Assembly (NCBI RefSeq): GCF_001700315.1
Contig: NZ_MASJ01000003.1
Location: forward strand, 310,001 to 374,000
DNA from: Caryophanon tenue
GTDB lineage: Bacteria; Bacillota; Bacilli; Bacillales_A; Planococcaceae
Reading direction: 5' to 3'
DNA: 64,000 bases
A program made the position numbers and the translations under genes. Shown here piece by piece: positions 54,822 through 64,000 of this stretch. Below the pieces are notes generated by a model. The model was not told the origin of the DNA. It ran no database searches and saw only the letters and a program-made list of their open reading frames with translations. Each line of letters opens with the position of its first letter. The first letter of the stretch is position 1.

Positions 54822-56855
54822 ATGAAATTCAGCGATCTTGGCGTGTTAGGTGCGGTTATTTTAATCGTAGCAATGCTTATTATCCCTCTGCCACCATGGC
54901 TGTTAAGTTTTTTAATTATCATTAATATCACACTTAGTTTATTAGTATTATTAACAGCGATGAATATGAAAGAAGCGCTTGATTTTGCGATTTTCCCATC
55001 CGTTATTTTATTACTAACATTATTCCGTTTAGGATTAAGTATTTCAACAACACGTGCAATTTTAACAGAAGGTGACGCAGGTGAAGTTGTTGATACATTT
55101 GGTAACTTCGTAACAGGTGGTAATATCGTTGTCGGGCTTGTTATTTTCGCATTACTTGTCATTATTCAGTTTTTAGTCATTACAAAAGGTTCGGAACGTG
55201 TAGCTGAAGTTGCAGCACGTTTCACATTAGATGCGATGCCTGGTAAGCAAATGAGTATTGATGCGGATTTAAACGCCGGGATGATTTCAGAGAAGGAAGC
55301 ACGTGAGCGTCGCGCGAAAGTATCAGGAGAGTCTGATTTTTACGGTGCGATGGACGGTGCGACAAAGTTCGTAAAAGGGGATGCGATTGCCTCTATTATT
55401 ATGGTATTTATCAACTTAATCGTTGGTATGATTATTGGGATGATGCAGCTAGGCTTAGAATTTGGTGAAGCAGCAACACAATTCTCGAAATTAACAGTCG
55501 GTGATGGATTAGTATCACAAATTCCGGCACTTTTAATTTCTACAGCTACAGGTATTGTTGTAACGCGTGCAGCGTCAGACGGTAACTTAGGTTCTGACAT
55601 TATGACACAGTTATTCTCACAATCAAAATTATTATATGTAGCAGCAGGTTCAATTGCGATTTTAGGTTTAGTAACGCCATTACCAGATTGGATTACTTTA
55701 CCAATTGCAGCAACGCTTGCGATTGGGGCGTTCTTAATGGATCGTAACAAGAAGGAAAGTATTGAAGAGATTCAAGAGTTTGAAGAGGAGATTGCGACAG
55801 ATACAATGAAGAGCCCTGAAAATGTTGTCAACTTATTAAGTGTGGATCCGATTGAGTTTGAATTTGGTTATGGCTTAATTCCACTTGTTGATACGTCACA
55901 AGGTGGCGACTTGCTTGACCGTGTTGTGATGATTCGTCGTCAGTTGGCATTAGAGCTAGGGATTGTCATTCCCGTTGTACGTATTCGCGATAATATTCAG
56001 CTTCAGCCAAATGAATATCGCATTAAAATTAAGGGGAATGAGCTAGCGCGTGGGGAGCTTTTACTGGACCACTATTTAGCGATGAGCCCTGGTGATGACG
56101 ATATGATTGAAGGGATTGACACAGTGGAGCCATCATTCGGCTTACCTGCGAAGTGGATTACTGAACAGGTGAAAGAGGATGCAGAAATGTACGGCTATAC
56201 AGTTGTTGATCCACCAAGTGTTGTATCAACACACTTAACGGAAATTATTCGTGCAAACGCGTCTGATTTATTAGGCCGTCAAGAGACGAAGCAGTTAATC
56301 GACCATTTACGCGAAACACATTCGATTTTAGTCGACGAATTAACACCATCACCATTAGCGATTGGGGATATTCAAAAAGTGTTAGGTCGCTTGCTACAAG
56401 AAGGTGTATCGGTACGAAATTTACCTGTTATTTTTGAAACGCTCGCAGATTATTCGAAATTAACGAGTGACACGGATATTTTAACGGAGTATGTGCGCCA
56501 AGCACTTGCGCGTCAAATTACAGCGCAACATTCAAACGGTCAGCCGACATTAAAAGTGATTACAGTGTCTGGCAAAATCGAAAAATTGCTTGCAGATAGT
56601 ATTCAACAAACCGAGCATGGTAATTATTTAGCGATGGACCCACAAGATTCACAGCATATTTTAGAAGCCATTGCGAAAGAAGTAGAACGTGTATCGTTTA
56701 TGGAACAGTCGTCGATTTTATTATGTTCGCCAGCTGTACGTATGTACTTACGTCAATTAACAGAACGTTACTTCCCACAAATTCCAGTGTTGTCTTATAA
56801 TGAACTAGATGCAGCAATAGAAATCCAAAGTGTTGGGATGGTGAATGTAGATTGA
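54822..56855 (+). CDS. flhA: Flagellar biosynthesis protein FlhA
   Basis: FlhA is the nonameric export platform that receives substrate-chaperone complexes. The 677-residue product has about eight transmembrane segments in the first half with LLTLFRLGLSISTTRAIL and the FHIPEP-type region (RFTLDAMPGKQMSIDADLN), followed by the large cytoplasmic domain. Length equals the B. subtilis protein. CAGGAGG precedes the ATG. Confidence 0.98.
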   Translation: MKFSDLGVLGAVILIVAMLIIPLPPWLLSFLIIINITLSLLVLLTAMNMKEALDFAIFPSVILLLTLFRLGLSISTTRAILTEGDAGEVVDTFGNFVTGGNIVVGLVIFALLVIIQFLVITKGSERVAEVAARFTLDAMPGKQMSIDADLNAGMISEKEARERRAKVSGESDFYGAMDGATKFVKGDAIASIIMVFINLIVGMIIGMMQLGLEFGEAATQFSKLTVGDGLVSQIPALLISTATGIVVTRAASDGNLGSDIMTQLFSQSKLLYVAAGSIAILGLVTPLPDWITLPIAATLAIGAFLMDRNKKESIEEIQEFEEEIATDTMKSPENVVNLLSVDPIEFEFGYGLIPLVDTSQGGDLLDRVVMIRRQLALELGIVIPVVRIRDNIQLQPNEYRIKIKGNELARGELLLDHYLAMSPGDDDMIEGIDTVEPSFGLPAKWITEQVKEDAEMYGYTVVDPPSVVSTHLTEIIRANASDLLGRQETKQLIDHLRETHSILVDELTPSPLAIGDIQKVLGRLLQEGVSVRNLPVIFETLADYSKLTSDTDILTEYVRQALARQITAQHSNGQPTLKVITVSGKIEKLLADSIQQTEHGNYLAMDPQDSQHILEAIAKEVERVSFMEQSSILLCSPAVRMYLRQLTERYFPQIPVLSYNELDAAIEIQSVGMVNVD

Positions 56856-57988
56856 AGATGAAGAAATTTTATGCGCAAACGATGCCAGAAGCCATGTTAC
56901 AAATTCGGCAGGAGCTTGGCGAGGAAGCGGTTATTTTAAGCCAGCGTATGATTACGACGAAAAAGTTTTTAGGACTTGTGACGACGAAGCAATTCGAAGT
57001 AACAGCGGGCATAGATGAAGTCGTAAAGCCTGTTTTTGATAAAACAGCGGATTTTCCAACAGCGGTGTTGCCAAAGCAAGAAATGCAGGTGCAACCTCAG
57101 CCAGTAGCAACGGAGCAAACGCAGGAGTTGCGTAATGAAATTGCCGATTTAAAGGCCATGGTTCAATCGATGTCACGCCAGCAGGAACAAACAAAATATC
57201 CGCAAGAGTTAGTTGCTTTATTGCAATATTTAAAGCAGCAAGAGCTAGACGATGAGCTCATCACATATATTGGTGATGAGCTTTTCATCCATTTACGCAA
57301 GCATCGTAACGTTACAACAGCGATTCTGCGCCAAGAAGCGAAAAGAATACTTGCTGATAAACTAAAACATTTACCGTTTGGCGCATGTGATGCATCCATT
57401 CGATATGTGAATTTGTTAGGTCCGACTGGTGTAGGGAAAACGACAACGATTGCTAAAATGGCTGCCCGAACGGTATTAGAGCAAAAGAAAAAAGTTGGCT
57501 TTATGACAACAGATACGTATCGTATTGCCGCGATTGAACAATTAAAAACATATGCGAGTTTGTTACAAGCACCGCTTGAAGTTGTGTATACATCGAGTGA
57601 TTACGCGGCTGCGATTGAGCGATTGCAAACGCAGGAGCGTATTTTTATTGATACAGCAGGGCGCAACTACAAAGAGGCGCGCTATATCGAAGAAATGAAG
57701 AAGCTCGTATCTTTTACTGAAGAGACAGAAACGTATATTGTGTTAGCAGCAACGTCGAAGCAGCAAGATATGTGTCAAATTATTGACCAATTTCAGGAGC
57801 TACCGTTTCAAAAATTTGTGTTTACAAAGCTAGATGAAACAGATTCTATTGGCACTATAGTCAATTTAATGGTTAAATATAATAAAGGACTTGCTTACTA
57901 TACGTCTGGTCAAGAAGTCCCGGAAGATATTGAAGAAGCATCCATTGAGCAGTTGATGACGTTATTGTTCCAAGGAGACATTACATGA
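56852..57988 (+). CDS. flhF: SRP-type GTPase FlhF
   Basis: FlhF is the third SRP-type GTPase and sets flagellar position and number. The 378-residue product has a basic start (MKMKKFYAQTMPEAM), a Gln-rich B domain and the NG domain with GPTGVGKT at residues 190-197, TDTYRIAAIEQL, DTAGRNYK and TKLDETDSIG. The start is taken as TTG 56852, overlapping the flhA stop as TTGA; this matches the TTG-initiated B. subtilis sequence. ATG 56858 is possible. No clear Shine-Dalgarno is visible, so translation probably depends on coupling to flhA. Confidence 0.93.
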   Translation: MKMKKFYAQTMPEAMLQIRQELGEEAVILSQRMITTKKFLGLVTTKQFEVTAGIDEVVKPVFDKTADFPTAVLPKQEMQVQPQPVATEQTQELRNEIADLKAMVQSMSRQQEQTKYPQELVALLQYLKQQELDDELITYIGDELFIHLRKHRNVTTAILRQEAKRILADKLKHLPFGACDASIRYVNLLGPTGVGKTTTIAKMAARTVLEQKKKVGFMTTDTYRIAAIEQLKTYASLLQAPLEVVYTSSDYAAAIERLQTQERIFIDTAGRNYKEARYIEEMKKLVSFTEETETYIVLAATSKQQDMCQIIDQFQELPFQKFVFTKLDETDSIGTIVNLMVKYNKGLAYYTSGQEVPEDIEEASIEQLMTLLFQGDIT

Positions 57989-58857
57989 GGGATCAAGCCG
58001 AAAACTTACGAAGAAAATTATTGCAAAGCCAAGGTCAATTAGGACGTTCCATTGCAGTAGTCAGCGGTAAAGGTGGCGTTGGGAAAAGTAACTTCACAAC
58101 GAACTTTTCGCTAGAGCTAGTTCGAAGAGGCAAGAAAGTGATTATTGTCGATATGGATATCGGTATGGGCAATATTCATATTTTAATCGGTAAAAGTGTG
58201 AAATATAGCCTGAAAGATTATTTGGATGGTGAGCAATCACTAGAAGATGTAATGGCTACACAATATAACGGCTTAACGTACATTTCAGGTGGCTCGGGTA
58301 TGTCAACATTACTTGAATGGAACGACGCACAGTTTGCAAAATTAATTGAGGCGTTTGAATATTTACAGCAGCATTATGACTATATTGTGTTTGATATGGG
58401 TGCTGGTGCAACAAACTGGTCTTTAGATTTGCTTGTTTCAGTCGATGATATTGTTGTTATTACAACGGCAGAGCCGACATCGATTACCGATGCGTATTCG
58501 ATGATGAAATTTATTTATTTAAAAGATGCACAAAAAGATTTTTATTTATTATGCAATCGTGTGTATAACACAGAAGAAGGGCGTGATACATTACAGCGCC
58601 TTCGCACCGTGATGACACAATTTTTGCATAAAGACGTAACTTTATTAGGGTCATTGCCCGAAGAACCGTTAGTGCGTAAAGCCGTACAACAACAAATTCC
58701 TTTTTCGGAGCTGTATCCACATGCGACGATTACACAAACGCTACGACAAATTGTGTCGACGTTTATTGATCAACGTCAAGAGGAGATACATGCGCCGACT
58801 AAAAATAGCAAGTTTTTAACGAAGCTGCGTTCGATTTTTTCGAAAGGACGTGAGTAA
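57985..58857 (+). CDS. flhG: MinD-like ATPase FlhG (YlxH)
   Basis: FlhG activates FlhF GTPase and controls flagellar number and C-ring assembly. The 290-residue product has the N-terminal DQAENLRRKL activator segment with Gln, the deviant Walker A SGKGGVGKSN, IVDMDIGMGN and FDMGAGATN. It overlaps flhF by 4 bases and is followed immediately by cheB. Confidence 0.95.
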   Translation: MRDQAENLRRKLLQSQGQLGRSIAVVSGKGGVGKSNFTTNFSLELVRRGKKVIIVDMDIGMGNIHILIGKSVKYSLKDYLDGEQSLEDVMATQYNGLTYISGGSGMSTLLEWNDAQFAKLIEAFEYLQQHYDYIVFDMGAGATNWSLDLLVSVDDIVVITTAEPTSITDAYSMMKFIYLKDAQKDFYLLCNRVYNTEEGRDTLQRLRTVMTQFLHKDVTLLGSLPEEPLVRKAVQQQIPFSELYPHATITQTLRQIVSTFIDQRQEEIHAPTKNSKFLTKLRSIFSKGRE

Positions 58858-59991
58858 ATGCTCGCCAAAAAGAAATTACTCATTGTTGATGATTCTGCAT
58901 TTATGCGCAAGTTGATTGGTGATTTCTTTACGCATCATCCAACGATTGAAGTAATTGGAACCGCGCGTAATGGGAAGGATGCACTTCAAAAGATTGACCA
59001 ATATAAGCCGGATGTTGTTACGATGGATGTTGAAATGCCGATTATGAATGGCTTAGATGCGGTGAAAGCAATTATGGAAAAACAGCCACTGCCAATTGTG
59101 ATGTTATCAAGCACAACGCAACAAGGTGCTGAAAATACATTAATTGCGATGGAAAATGGTGCTGTTGATTTTATTGCAAAGCCAAGTGGCACAATTTCGC
59201 TTGATTTACATAAAATTCAGCAGGAGCTTGTTCAGAAGGTTGAACATGCACTACATGCGCCCGTTCGTAATTTACGCAAGCCGGTTTATCGTAGACCGCT
59301 GCATTCTTCAATGACTTTACGACAAGAGCAAGCCCCTGTATTGACAACGCCGACTGTGCCACGCCAGACGTTACCAGCAAAAGCGCAAAAAGCACCACAG
59401 CGCTGGCATGCGGCGTCGAAAAAAATTATTGTCATTGGTACTTCGACAGGTGGACCGCGTGCATTACAAGAAGTGATAACGAAGCTACCCGAGCATATTC
59501 AAGCGCCGATTTTAATTGTACAGCATATGCCAGCTGGTTTTACAAAGTCACTTGCGAATCGTTTGGACCAATTAAGTGCCATTCATGTAAAAGAAGCGGA
59601 GCATGGTGATATTTTACAAAACGGTACAGCCTATATTGCCCCTGGTGGATATCATATGAAACTACGTAAAGTCGGTATGTCTTTTGGTATTGTACTAGAT
59701 CAAGAAGAACCACCACGTTCAGGGCATAGACCAGCTGTAGATGTGATGTTTGAAAGTGTCAGTCAATACGATGACTTCGATAAAATTGCGGTTATTATGA
59801 CGGGCATGGGCTATGATGGCTCAAAAGGATTAGAAGCGTTAAAAAGAAATGGACATGTCATGGCGATTGCTGAATCACAAAATACGTGTATTGTATACGG
59901 TATGCCAAAAGCAGCGGTCGAAACACAGCTTGTTGATGAAGTGGCGGACGTTGAAGATATTGCCCAATCTATACTTAAATATTTGCCTTAA
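58858..59991 (+). CDS. cheB: Chemotaxis methylesterase CheB
   Basis: CheB removes methyl groups from, and deamidates, chemoreceptors when phosphorylated. The 377-residue product has a receiver domain with Asp57 (VVTMDVEMP), a Pro/Gln/Thr-rich linker (about residues 140-190), and the methylesterase domain with the Ser in GTSTGGPRAL, His in VQHMPAGF and Asp in MTGMGYDG. The linker makes it somewhat longer than B. subtilis CheB. No cheR is present nearby. Confidence 0.97.
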   Translation: MLAKKKLLIVDDSAFMRKLIGDFFTHHPTIEVIGTARNGKDALQKIDQYKPDVVTMDVEMPIMNGLDAVKAIMEKQPLPIVMLSSTTQQGAENTLIAMENGAVDFIAKPSGTISLDLHKIQQELVQKVEHALHAPVRNLRKPVYRRPLHSSMTLRQEQAPVLTTPTVPRQTLPAKAQKAPQRWHAASKKIIVIGTSTGGPRALQEVITKLPEHIQAPILIVQHMPAGFTKSLANRLDQLSAIHVKEAEHGDILQNGTAYIAPGGYHMKLRKVGMSFGIVLDQEEPPRSGHRPAVDVMFESVSQYDDFDKIAVIMTGMGYDGSKGLEALKRNGHVMAIAESQNTCIVYGMPKAAVETQLVDEVADVEDIAQSILKYLP

Positions 59992-60006
59992 AAGGGGTGT
60001 CCTCTT

Positions 60007-62049
60007 ATGGAAGTAAATCAATATTTAGAAATGTTCATTGATGAAAGTAAAGAGCATTTACAAGCTTGTAGTGAACATTTACTAGAGCTTGAAAAAAATC
60101 CACGTGACTTAGCGATTGTGAGTGAGATTTTTCGTTCAGCACATACGCTAAAAGGAATGTCAGCAACGATGGGCTATGAAGACTTAGCCGATTTAACACA
60201 TAAAATGGAAAACGTTTTAGATGCGATTCGCAATGCTAAAATTGATGTTACAGCTGAAATTTTAGATGTTGTCTTTGAGTCAGTGGACCATTTGGAAGAA
60301 ATGGTGAATGATGTTGCAAATGGTGGTGACGGGAAACGTGATGTTTCAGAAACCGTTGCAAAATTAAATCGCATTGAAGCTGGAGAAGACATTCAGACAA
60401 CTGCTCTGCCGGTTGCTACGCCAACTGTAGAGACAGTGGCTTCGACGCTTAACTTTGATACATTTGAAAATACAGTGATTGCGCAGTCAGCAGAACAAGG
60501 TTTCCAAGCATATGAAATTTACGTGACTTTACGTGAAGATTGCTTATTAAAAGCGGCGCGTGTGTTTATGATTTTTGAAATTTTAGAGAAGCTTGGTGAA
60601 GTGATTAAAGCTGTACCGAGTGTCGATCAATTGGAAGAAGAGCAGTTTGATAGTGAGTTCCAAATTGGCTTTATTTCAAAAGAAGATGCGACGTCTTTAC
60701 AACAGCAGTTAATGAAGGTTTCGGAAGTAGCGGCAGTTCGTGTGCAAGCAATTGAAGCGAATGTTGAACAAACGGTGGTAGAAGAGTCAGTTGTTGAAGC
60801 GGTGCAACCTGTACAACCCGTACCAACAGTTGAAACGGTCGAAGTAGCGCCAGTGCAAAAAAGTGAAAAAGCAGCACCTGCAAAAGCACAAGCTGCAACA
60901 AGCAAAACAATTCGTGTTAATATCGAGCGTTTAGATATTTTAATGAATTTATTTGAAGAGCTTGTGATTGACCGAGGGCGTTTACAGTCGATTGCAGCTG
61001 ATGTCAACCATATGGAATTAACGGAAACCGTAGAGCGTATGAGTCGGACGATGGGAGATTTACAAACAATCGTCTTAACAATGCGCATGGTACCTGTCGA
61101 AACGGTATTTAACCGTTTCCCGAAAATGGTCCGTCAATTATCACGCGACTTAAATAAAAAAATTCGTTTAGATATTATCGGAGCAGAGACGGAGCTAGAC
61201 CGTACTGTGATTGATGAAATCGGTGACCCACTTGTTCACTTAATTCGTAACTCGGTGGACCATGGTATTGAATCGCCAGCAGAACGTGTTGCAAAAGGAA
61301 AGCCAGAAGAGGGCGTTGTCCAATTACGCGCATTCCATAGTGGTAATCATGTATTCATCGAGATTGAAGATGATGGTGCAGGTGTGAACCGTGAAAAAGT
61401 ATTGAAAAAGGCCATTTCACGTGGTTTAGTGACACCGGAAGTAGCAGCGACATTATCTGATAAGCAAGTAGCTGAATTTATTATGGCTCCAGGTTTCTCA
61501 ACAGCGGATGTTATTTCGGACGTATCAGGTCGCGGTGTTGGCTTAGATGTTGTGAAAACAACAATCGAGTCATTAGGCGGTCAAATTTCAATTGATTCGA
61601 CACCAGGAAGCGGTTCAATCTTCTCGATTCAATTGCCATTAACATTATCGATTATTTCTGTCATGCTTGTTGAAATTGAGCAAGAAAGCTATGCGATTCC
61701 GTTGTCATCAATTATTGAAACATCGATTATTCGTACATCAGATATTTTAAATGCGCATAATCAAAAAGTGATTGATTTCCGTGGAAAAGTTGTGCCATTA
61801 GTATTCTTGGAAGAAATTTTTGAAGTACCACGCGCAGAGCCGAAGACAGATGATTTCCATTCGGTTGTCATCGTTCGTAAAAATGATAAGCTTGCCGGCT
61901 TAGTTGTCGATTCATTTATTGGACAGCAAGAAATCGTTTTAAAATCATTAGGAAACTACTTAACAAATATTTTTGCGATTTCAGGTGCAACCATTTTAGG
62001 CAATGGTAAAGTTGCGCTAATTGTTGACTGTAACGCATTAATTAAGTAA
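60007..62049 (+). CDS. cheA: Chemotaxis histidine kinase CheA
   Basis: CheA autophosphorylates in receptor arrays and donates phosphate to CheY and CheB. The 680-residue product has Hpt domain P1 with His46 (FRSAHTLKGMSATMG), a P2 domain (about residues 165-255), a Pro/Val/Ala linker, dimerisation P3, ATPase P4 (LVHLIRNSVDHGIE; DDGAGVNREKV; GRGVGLDVVK) and a CheW-like P5. AAAGGGG precedes the ATG. Confidence 0.98.
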   Translation: MEVNQYLEMFIDESKEHLQACSEHLLELEKNPRDLAIVSEIFRSAHTLKGMSATMGYEDLADLTHKMENVLDAIRNAKIDVTAEILDVVFESVDHLEEMVNDVANGGDGKRDVSETVAKLNRIEAGEDIQTTALPVATPTVETVASTLNFDTFENTVIAQSAEQGFQAYEIYVTLREDCLLKAARVFMIFEILEKLGEVIKAVPSVDQLEEEQFDSEFQIGFISKEDATSLQQQLMKVSEVAAVRVQAIEANVEQTVVEESVVEAVQPVQPVPTVETVEVAPVQKSEKAAPAKAQAATSKTIRVNIERLDILMNLFEELVIDRGRLQSIAADVNHMELTETVERMSRTMGDLQTIVLTMRMVPVETVFNRFPKMVRQLSRDLNKKIRLDIIGAETELDRTVIDEIGDPLVHLIRNSVDHGIESPAERVAKGKPEEGVVQLRAFHSGNHVFIEIEDDGAGVNREKVLKKAISRGLVTPEVAATLSDKQVAEFIMAPGFSTADVISDVSGRGVGLDVVKTTIESLGGQISIDSTPGSGSIFSIQLPLTLSIISVMLVEIEQESYAIPLSSIIETSIIRTSDILNAHNQKVIDFRGKVVPLVFLEEIFEVPRAEPKTDDFHSVVIVRKNDKLAGLVVDSFIGQQEIVLKSLGNYLTNIFAISGATILGNGKVALIVDCNALIK

Positions 62050-62063
62050 GAGGTGAATGACAG

Positions 62064-62516
62064 ATGACAGAAACATATACAACGGAAGTGGAAGCGATGA
62101 AAGTAATCGTCTTTCAACTAGCGGATAAAGAATATGCTGTACCGGTTGCGCAAGTACAAGGTATTGAAAAATTAATGCATATTACGCGTGTGCCAAAAAC
62201 GCCTCATTATGTCAAAGGGGTTATTAATTTACGAGGTGTTGTGACGCCGATTATTGATTTGCGTCAGCGCTTCGGGTTACCGATTTCAGAAGATGAGGAA
62301 ACGACACGCATTATTATTATTCAACTTGATGACATGGAAGTCGGCTTTGTAGTTGACTCCGCAAATGACGTCTTAGACATTGCAACTGACACAATTGAAC
62401 CGCAGCCCGAAGTAGTAGGCTCACATGAAGAGGATTTTATTTCAGGCGTGGCAAAAATTGAGAAACGATTACTGATTTTATTACACTTAGATAAAGTACT
62501 AAATCCGTTAAAGTAG
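62064..62516 (+). CDS. cheW: Chemotaxis coupling protein CheW
   Basis: CheW links chemoreceptors to CheA. The 150-residue protein is a single CheW domain with KVIVFQLADKEYAVPVAQVQ, VKGVINLRGVVTPIIDLR and a C-terminal LLILLHLDKVL. AGAGGTGAATG contains the ribosome site. It follows cheA directly. Confidence 0.96.
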   Translation: MTETYTTEVEAMKVIVFQLADKEYAVPVAQVQGIEKLMHITRVPKTPHYVKGVINLRGVVTPIIDLRQRFGLPISEDEETTRIIIIQLDDMEVGFVVDSANDVLDIATDTIEPQPEVVGSHEEDFISGVAKIEKRLLILLHLDKVLNPLK

Positions 62517-62525
62517 GCGATAGAG

Positions 62526-63158
62526 ATGCATGAAGATACACCAATTACATCGTTACACTTAGATGTTTTAAAGGAAATTGGAAATATTGGTGCGGCACAT
62601 GCTGCAACAGCATTGTCCGAGCTATTACAAAAGAAAATCGATATGCAAGTGCCCGATGTGAAAACCGTCTCGTTTGATGAGATGATGGATATTGCGGGCG
62701 GTGCAGAAGAAATGGTCGTTGGTATTTTCCTTCGTATTGAAGGCGATGCAGAAGGTAGTATGTTTTTTATTTTACCAGTGGAGCAAGCGAATCGTTTTAT
62801 CCGTCGTTTAATTCACGATGATACATTTGATTTTTATACACCACCTGTATCGGAGCTTGGATTGTCCGCGATGCAGGAAATGGGCAATATTTTATCTGGT
62901 TCGTATTTGTCAGCGCTGTCTGATTTTACAGGATTGAAGTTGTACCCAACAGTTCCAGGGCTAAGTATTGATATGTTCGGAGCGATTATTAGTATTGGAC
63001 TTATTGATTTATCGTATGTAACAGACCAAGTAATCGTTATTGATACGGCAATTTTTGAGGAAGATGAGCAACAATCGCAAAGTTTAAAAGGAAACTTCTT
63101 CTTACTGCCAGAGCCAGATTCATTTATGAAAATCTTTAAAGCGTTAGGTGTGATGTAA
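62526..63158 (+). CDS. cheC: CheY-P phosphatase CheC
   Basis: CheC hydrolyses CheY-phosphate and inhibits CheD, giving the B. subtilis-type adaptation circuit. The 210-residue product has both E-x3-N active-site helices: DVLKEIGNIGAAHAATAL and SAMQEMGNILSGSYLSAL. Its last base overlaps the cheD start (TAATG). Confidence 0.96.
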   Translation: MHEDTPITSLHLDVLKEIGNIGAAHAATALSELLQKKIDMQVPDVKTVSFDEMMDIAGGAEEMVVGIFLRIEGDAEGSMFFILPVEQANRFIRRLIHDDTFDFYTPPVSELGLSAMQEMGNILSGSYLSALSDFTGLKLYPTVPGLSIDMFGAIISIGLIDLSYVTDQVIVIDTAIFEEDEQQSQSLKGNFFLLPEPDSFMKIFKALGVM

Positions 63159-63649
63159 TGCTACCAAATAGCCAAGTGGTGAAAGTAGGCATTGCACAGA
63201 TGGATATTGCACGAGAGCCTGCGACAATTCGAACGTCGGGACTTGGTTCTTGTGTAGGTGTCGTCCTTTATGATGAGTCTCGCAAGTTAGCGGGGCTTGT
63301 CCACGTCATGTTACCGGACTCATCGTTAAACCGCACACCTCAAATTAATGAAGCGAAATTCGCAGATACCGGTGTTGTGGCGATGGCTGAGCTATTAAAG
63401 CGAAGTGGAGCGGTGCGTTTAAAAGCGAAAATTGCTGGCGGTGCGCAAATGTTCCAATTTACATCGGATAAAGATTCGATGCGCATTGGTCCACGAAATG
63501 TTGAAGCCGTAAAAGAGCAGTTGCGCAAACTAGCGATTCAACTTGTCGCTGAAGATACAGGTGGTAACAGTGGACGGACAATTGAGTTTGACCCTACAAC
63601 GAGCATTTTGCATATTCGTACGGTAAATCAAGGAGTGACACAGTTATGA
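63158..63649 (+). CDS. cheD: Chemoreceptor glutamine deamidase CheD
   Basis: CheD deamidates receptor glutamines and binds CheC. The 163-residue product has the papain-like set Cys32 (GLGSCVGVVLYD), His49 (GLVHVMLP) and Thr26 (IRTSGLG), and ends with a short basic/hydrophobic tail. It overlaps cheC by one base and the next gene by four, so the three are coupled. Confidence 0.96.
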   Translation: MLPNSQVVKVGIAQMDIAREPATIRTSGLGSCVGVVLYDESRKLAGLVHVMLPDSSLNRTPQINEAKFADTGVVAMAELLKRSGAVRLKAKIAGGAQMFQFTSDKDSMRIGPRNVEAVKEQLRKLAIQLVAEDTGGNSGRTIEFDPTTSILHIRTVNQGVTQL

Positions 63650-63993
63650 CGTTATATGGCAGTATCTTTTATAATTGCTGGGTGGCACTTGCTGCTTTTA
63701 GTGTGCATTTCTTTATTGCAATTCAAGATGTATATGCGTCGCCGCGTATTTTATTTGGCTGTTTTGCGACGGCAATTATTGCGTTCTTTGTGACATTCAT
63801 AGTGCGTTATGTCATTGCGTATGCATTATATACGCCAGAACCAGCTATTGTCGAGGATGAACAGACATCGAAAGAAGCGACGCAAGTAGAGGCAGCACCA
63901 GCGACTTCTACCATTGAATTTCAAGATGAAAGCTCAGAGGACATTGCGCAAGTGGTGCGTACAATGTTGCATAAAGATGAGCCAGCGAAATAA
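63646..63993 (+). CDS. Unrecognised small membrane protein after cheD
   Basis: I do not recognise this 115-residue protein. It has two predicted transmembrane segments (about residues 6-26 and 33-60, ILFGCFATAIIAFFVTFIV in the second), then an acidic, Ala/Thr/Glu-rich tail of about 50 residues ending with a possible helix DIAQVVRTMLHK. It overlaps cheD as ATGA and has AAGGAG about 10 bases upstream, so it is probably translated. In B. subtilis sigD follows cheD directly; here this gene is interposed. A motility role is suggested by position only. Confidence 0.75.
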   Translation: MTLYGSIFYNCWVALAAFSVHFFIAIQDVYASPRILFGCFATAIIAFFVTFIVRYVIAYALYTPEPAIVEDEQTSKEATQVEAAPATSTIEFQDESSEDIAQVVRTMLHKDEPAK

Positions 63994-64000
63994 ATTGATA

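Noticed and set aside
1-64000. Phage, CRISPR, toxin-antitoxin or defence genes
   Set aside because: None found; apart from the sugar-acid module the gene content and order are those of the Bacillales core chromosome.

Overview
The window is a continuous stretch of core chromosome from a low-GC Gram-positive bacterium of the order Bacillales. It most resembles the Planococcaceae (Lysinibacillus / Solibacillus-like), judged from protein similarity to Bacillus subtilis and from gene order; this is inference and no database was searched. Every gene found is on the + strand. No rRNA, tRNA, CRISPR array, prophage or intact insertion sequence was seen.

Layout. (1) 1-2529: 3' part of sdaAA, then recG. 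(2) 2534-6163: the FapR-controlled lipid operon fapR-plsX-fabD-fabG-acpP; the recG terminator, promoter and FapR operator are packed into about 75 bases. (3) 6283-11955: rnc-smc-ftsY. (4) 11956-17020: a hexuronate / 2-keto-3-deoxygluconate module (kdgK-kdgA-uxuA-uxuB-lacI-type regulator) inserted between ftsY and ylxM-ffh, which adjoin in many relatives. Its uxuB carries an in-frame TGA at codon 12. (5) 17047-26112: ylxM-ffh, rpsP-khpA, rimM-trmD, rplS, signal peptidase I, rbgA, rnhB and the ylqG-ylqH pair. (6) 26331-33059: sucCD, dprA, topA, trmFO. (7) 33208-37079: xerC-hslV-hslU-codY. (8) 37391 to the end: the fla/che operon, from flgB through the flagellar basal body, hook, export apparatus, C-ring and flhF/flhG to cheB-cheA-cheW-cheC-cheD, plus one unrecognised small membrane protein where sigD would normally come next.

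How the genes work together. Malonyl-CoA sensing by FapR sets phospholipid and fatty acid synthesis. FtsY, YlxM and Ffh form the signal-recognition pathway; the third SRP-type GTPase, FlhF, lies in the flagellar operon. CodY is made with XerC and the HslVU protease and sits directly upstream of the motility operon. The chemotaxis genes give the full B. subtilis-type adaptation set in this window (CheB, CheC, CheD, CheY, FliY); CheR and CheV are not seen.

The region is largely ordinary. The points most worth a second look are: a GC-rich hairpin between the Shine-Dalgarno and start of flbD; the interrupted uxuB; an HslV lacking the N-terminal serine described for B. subtilis; and the ylqG-ylqH pair, which looks like a free-standing copy of the FliK / cleaved-FlhB substrate switch.
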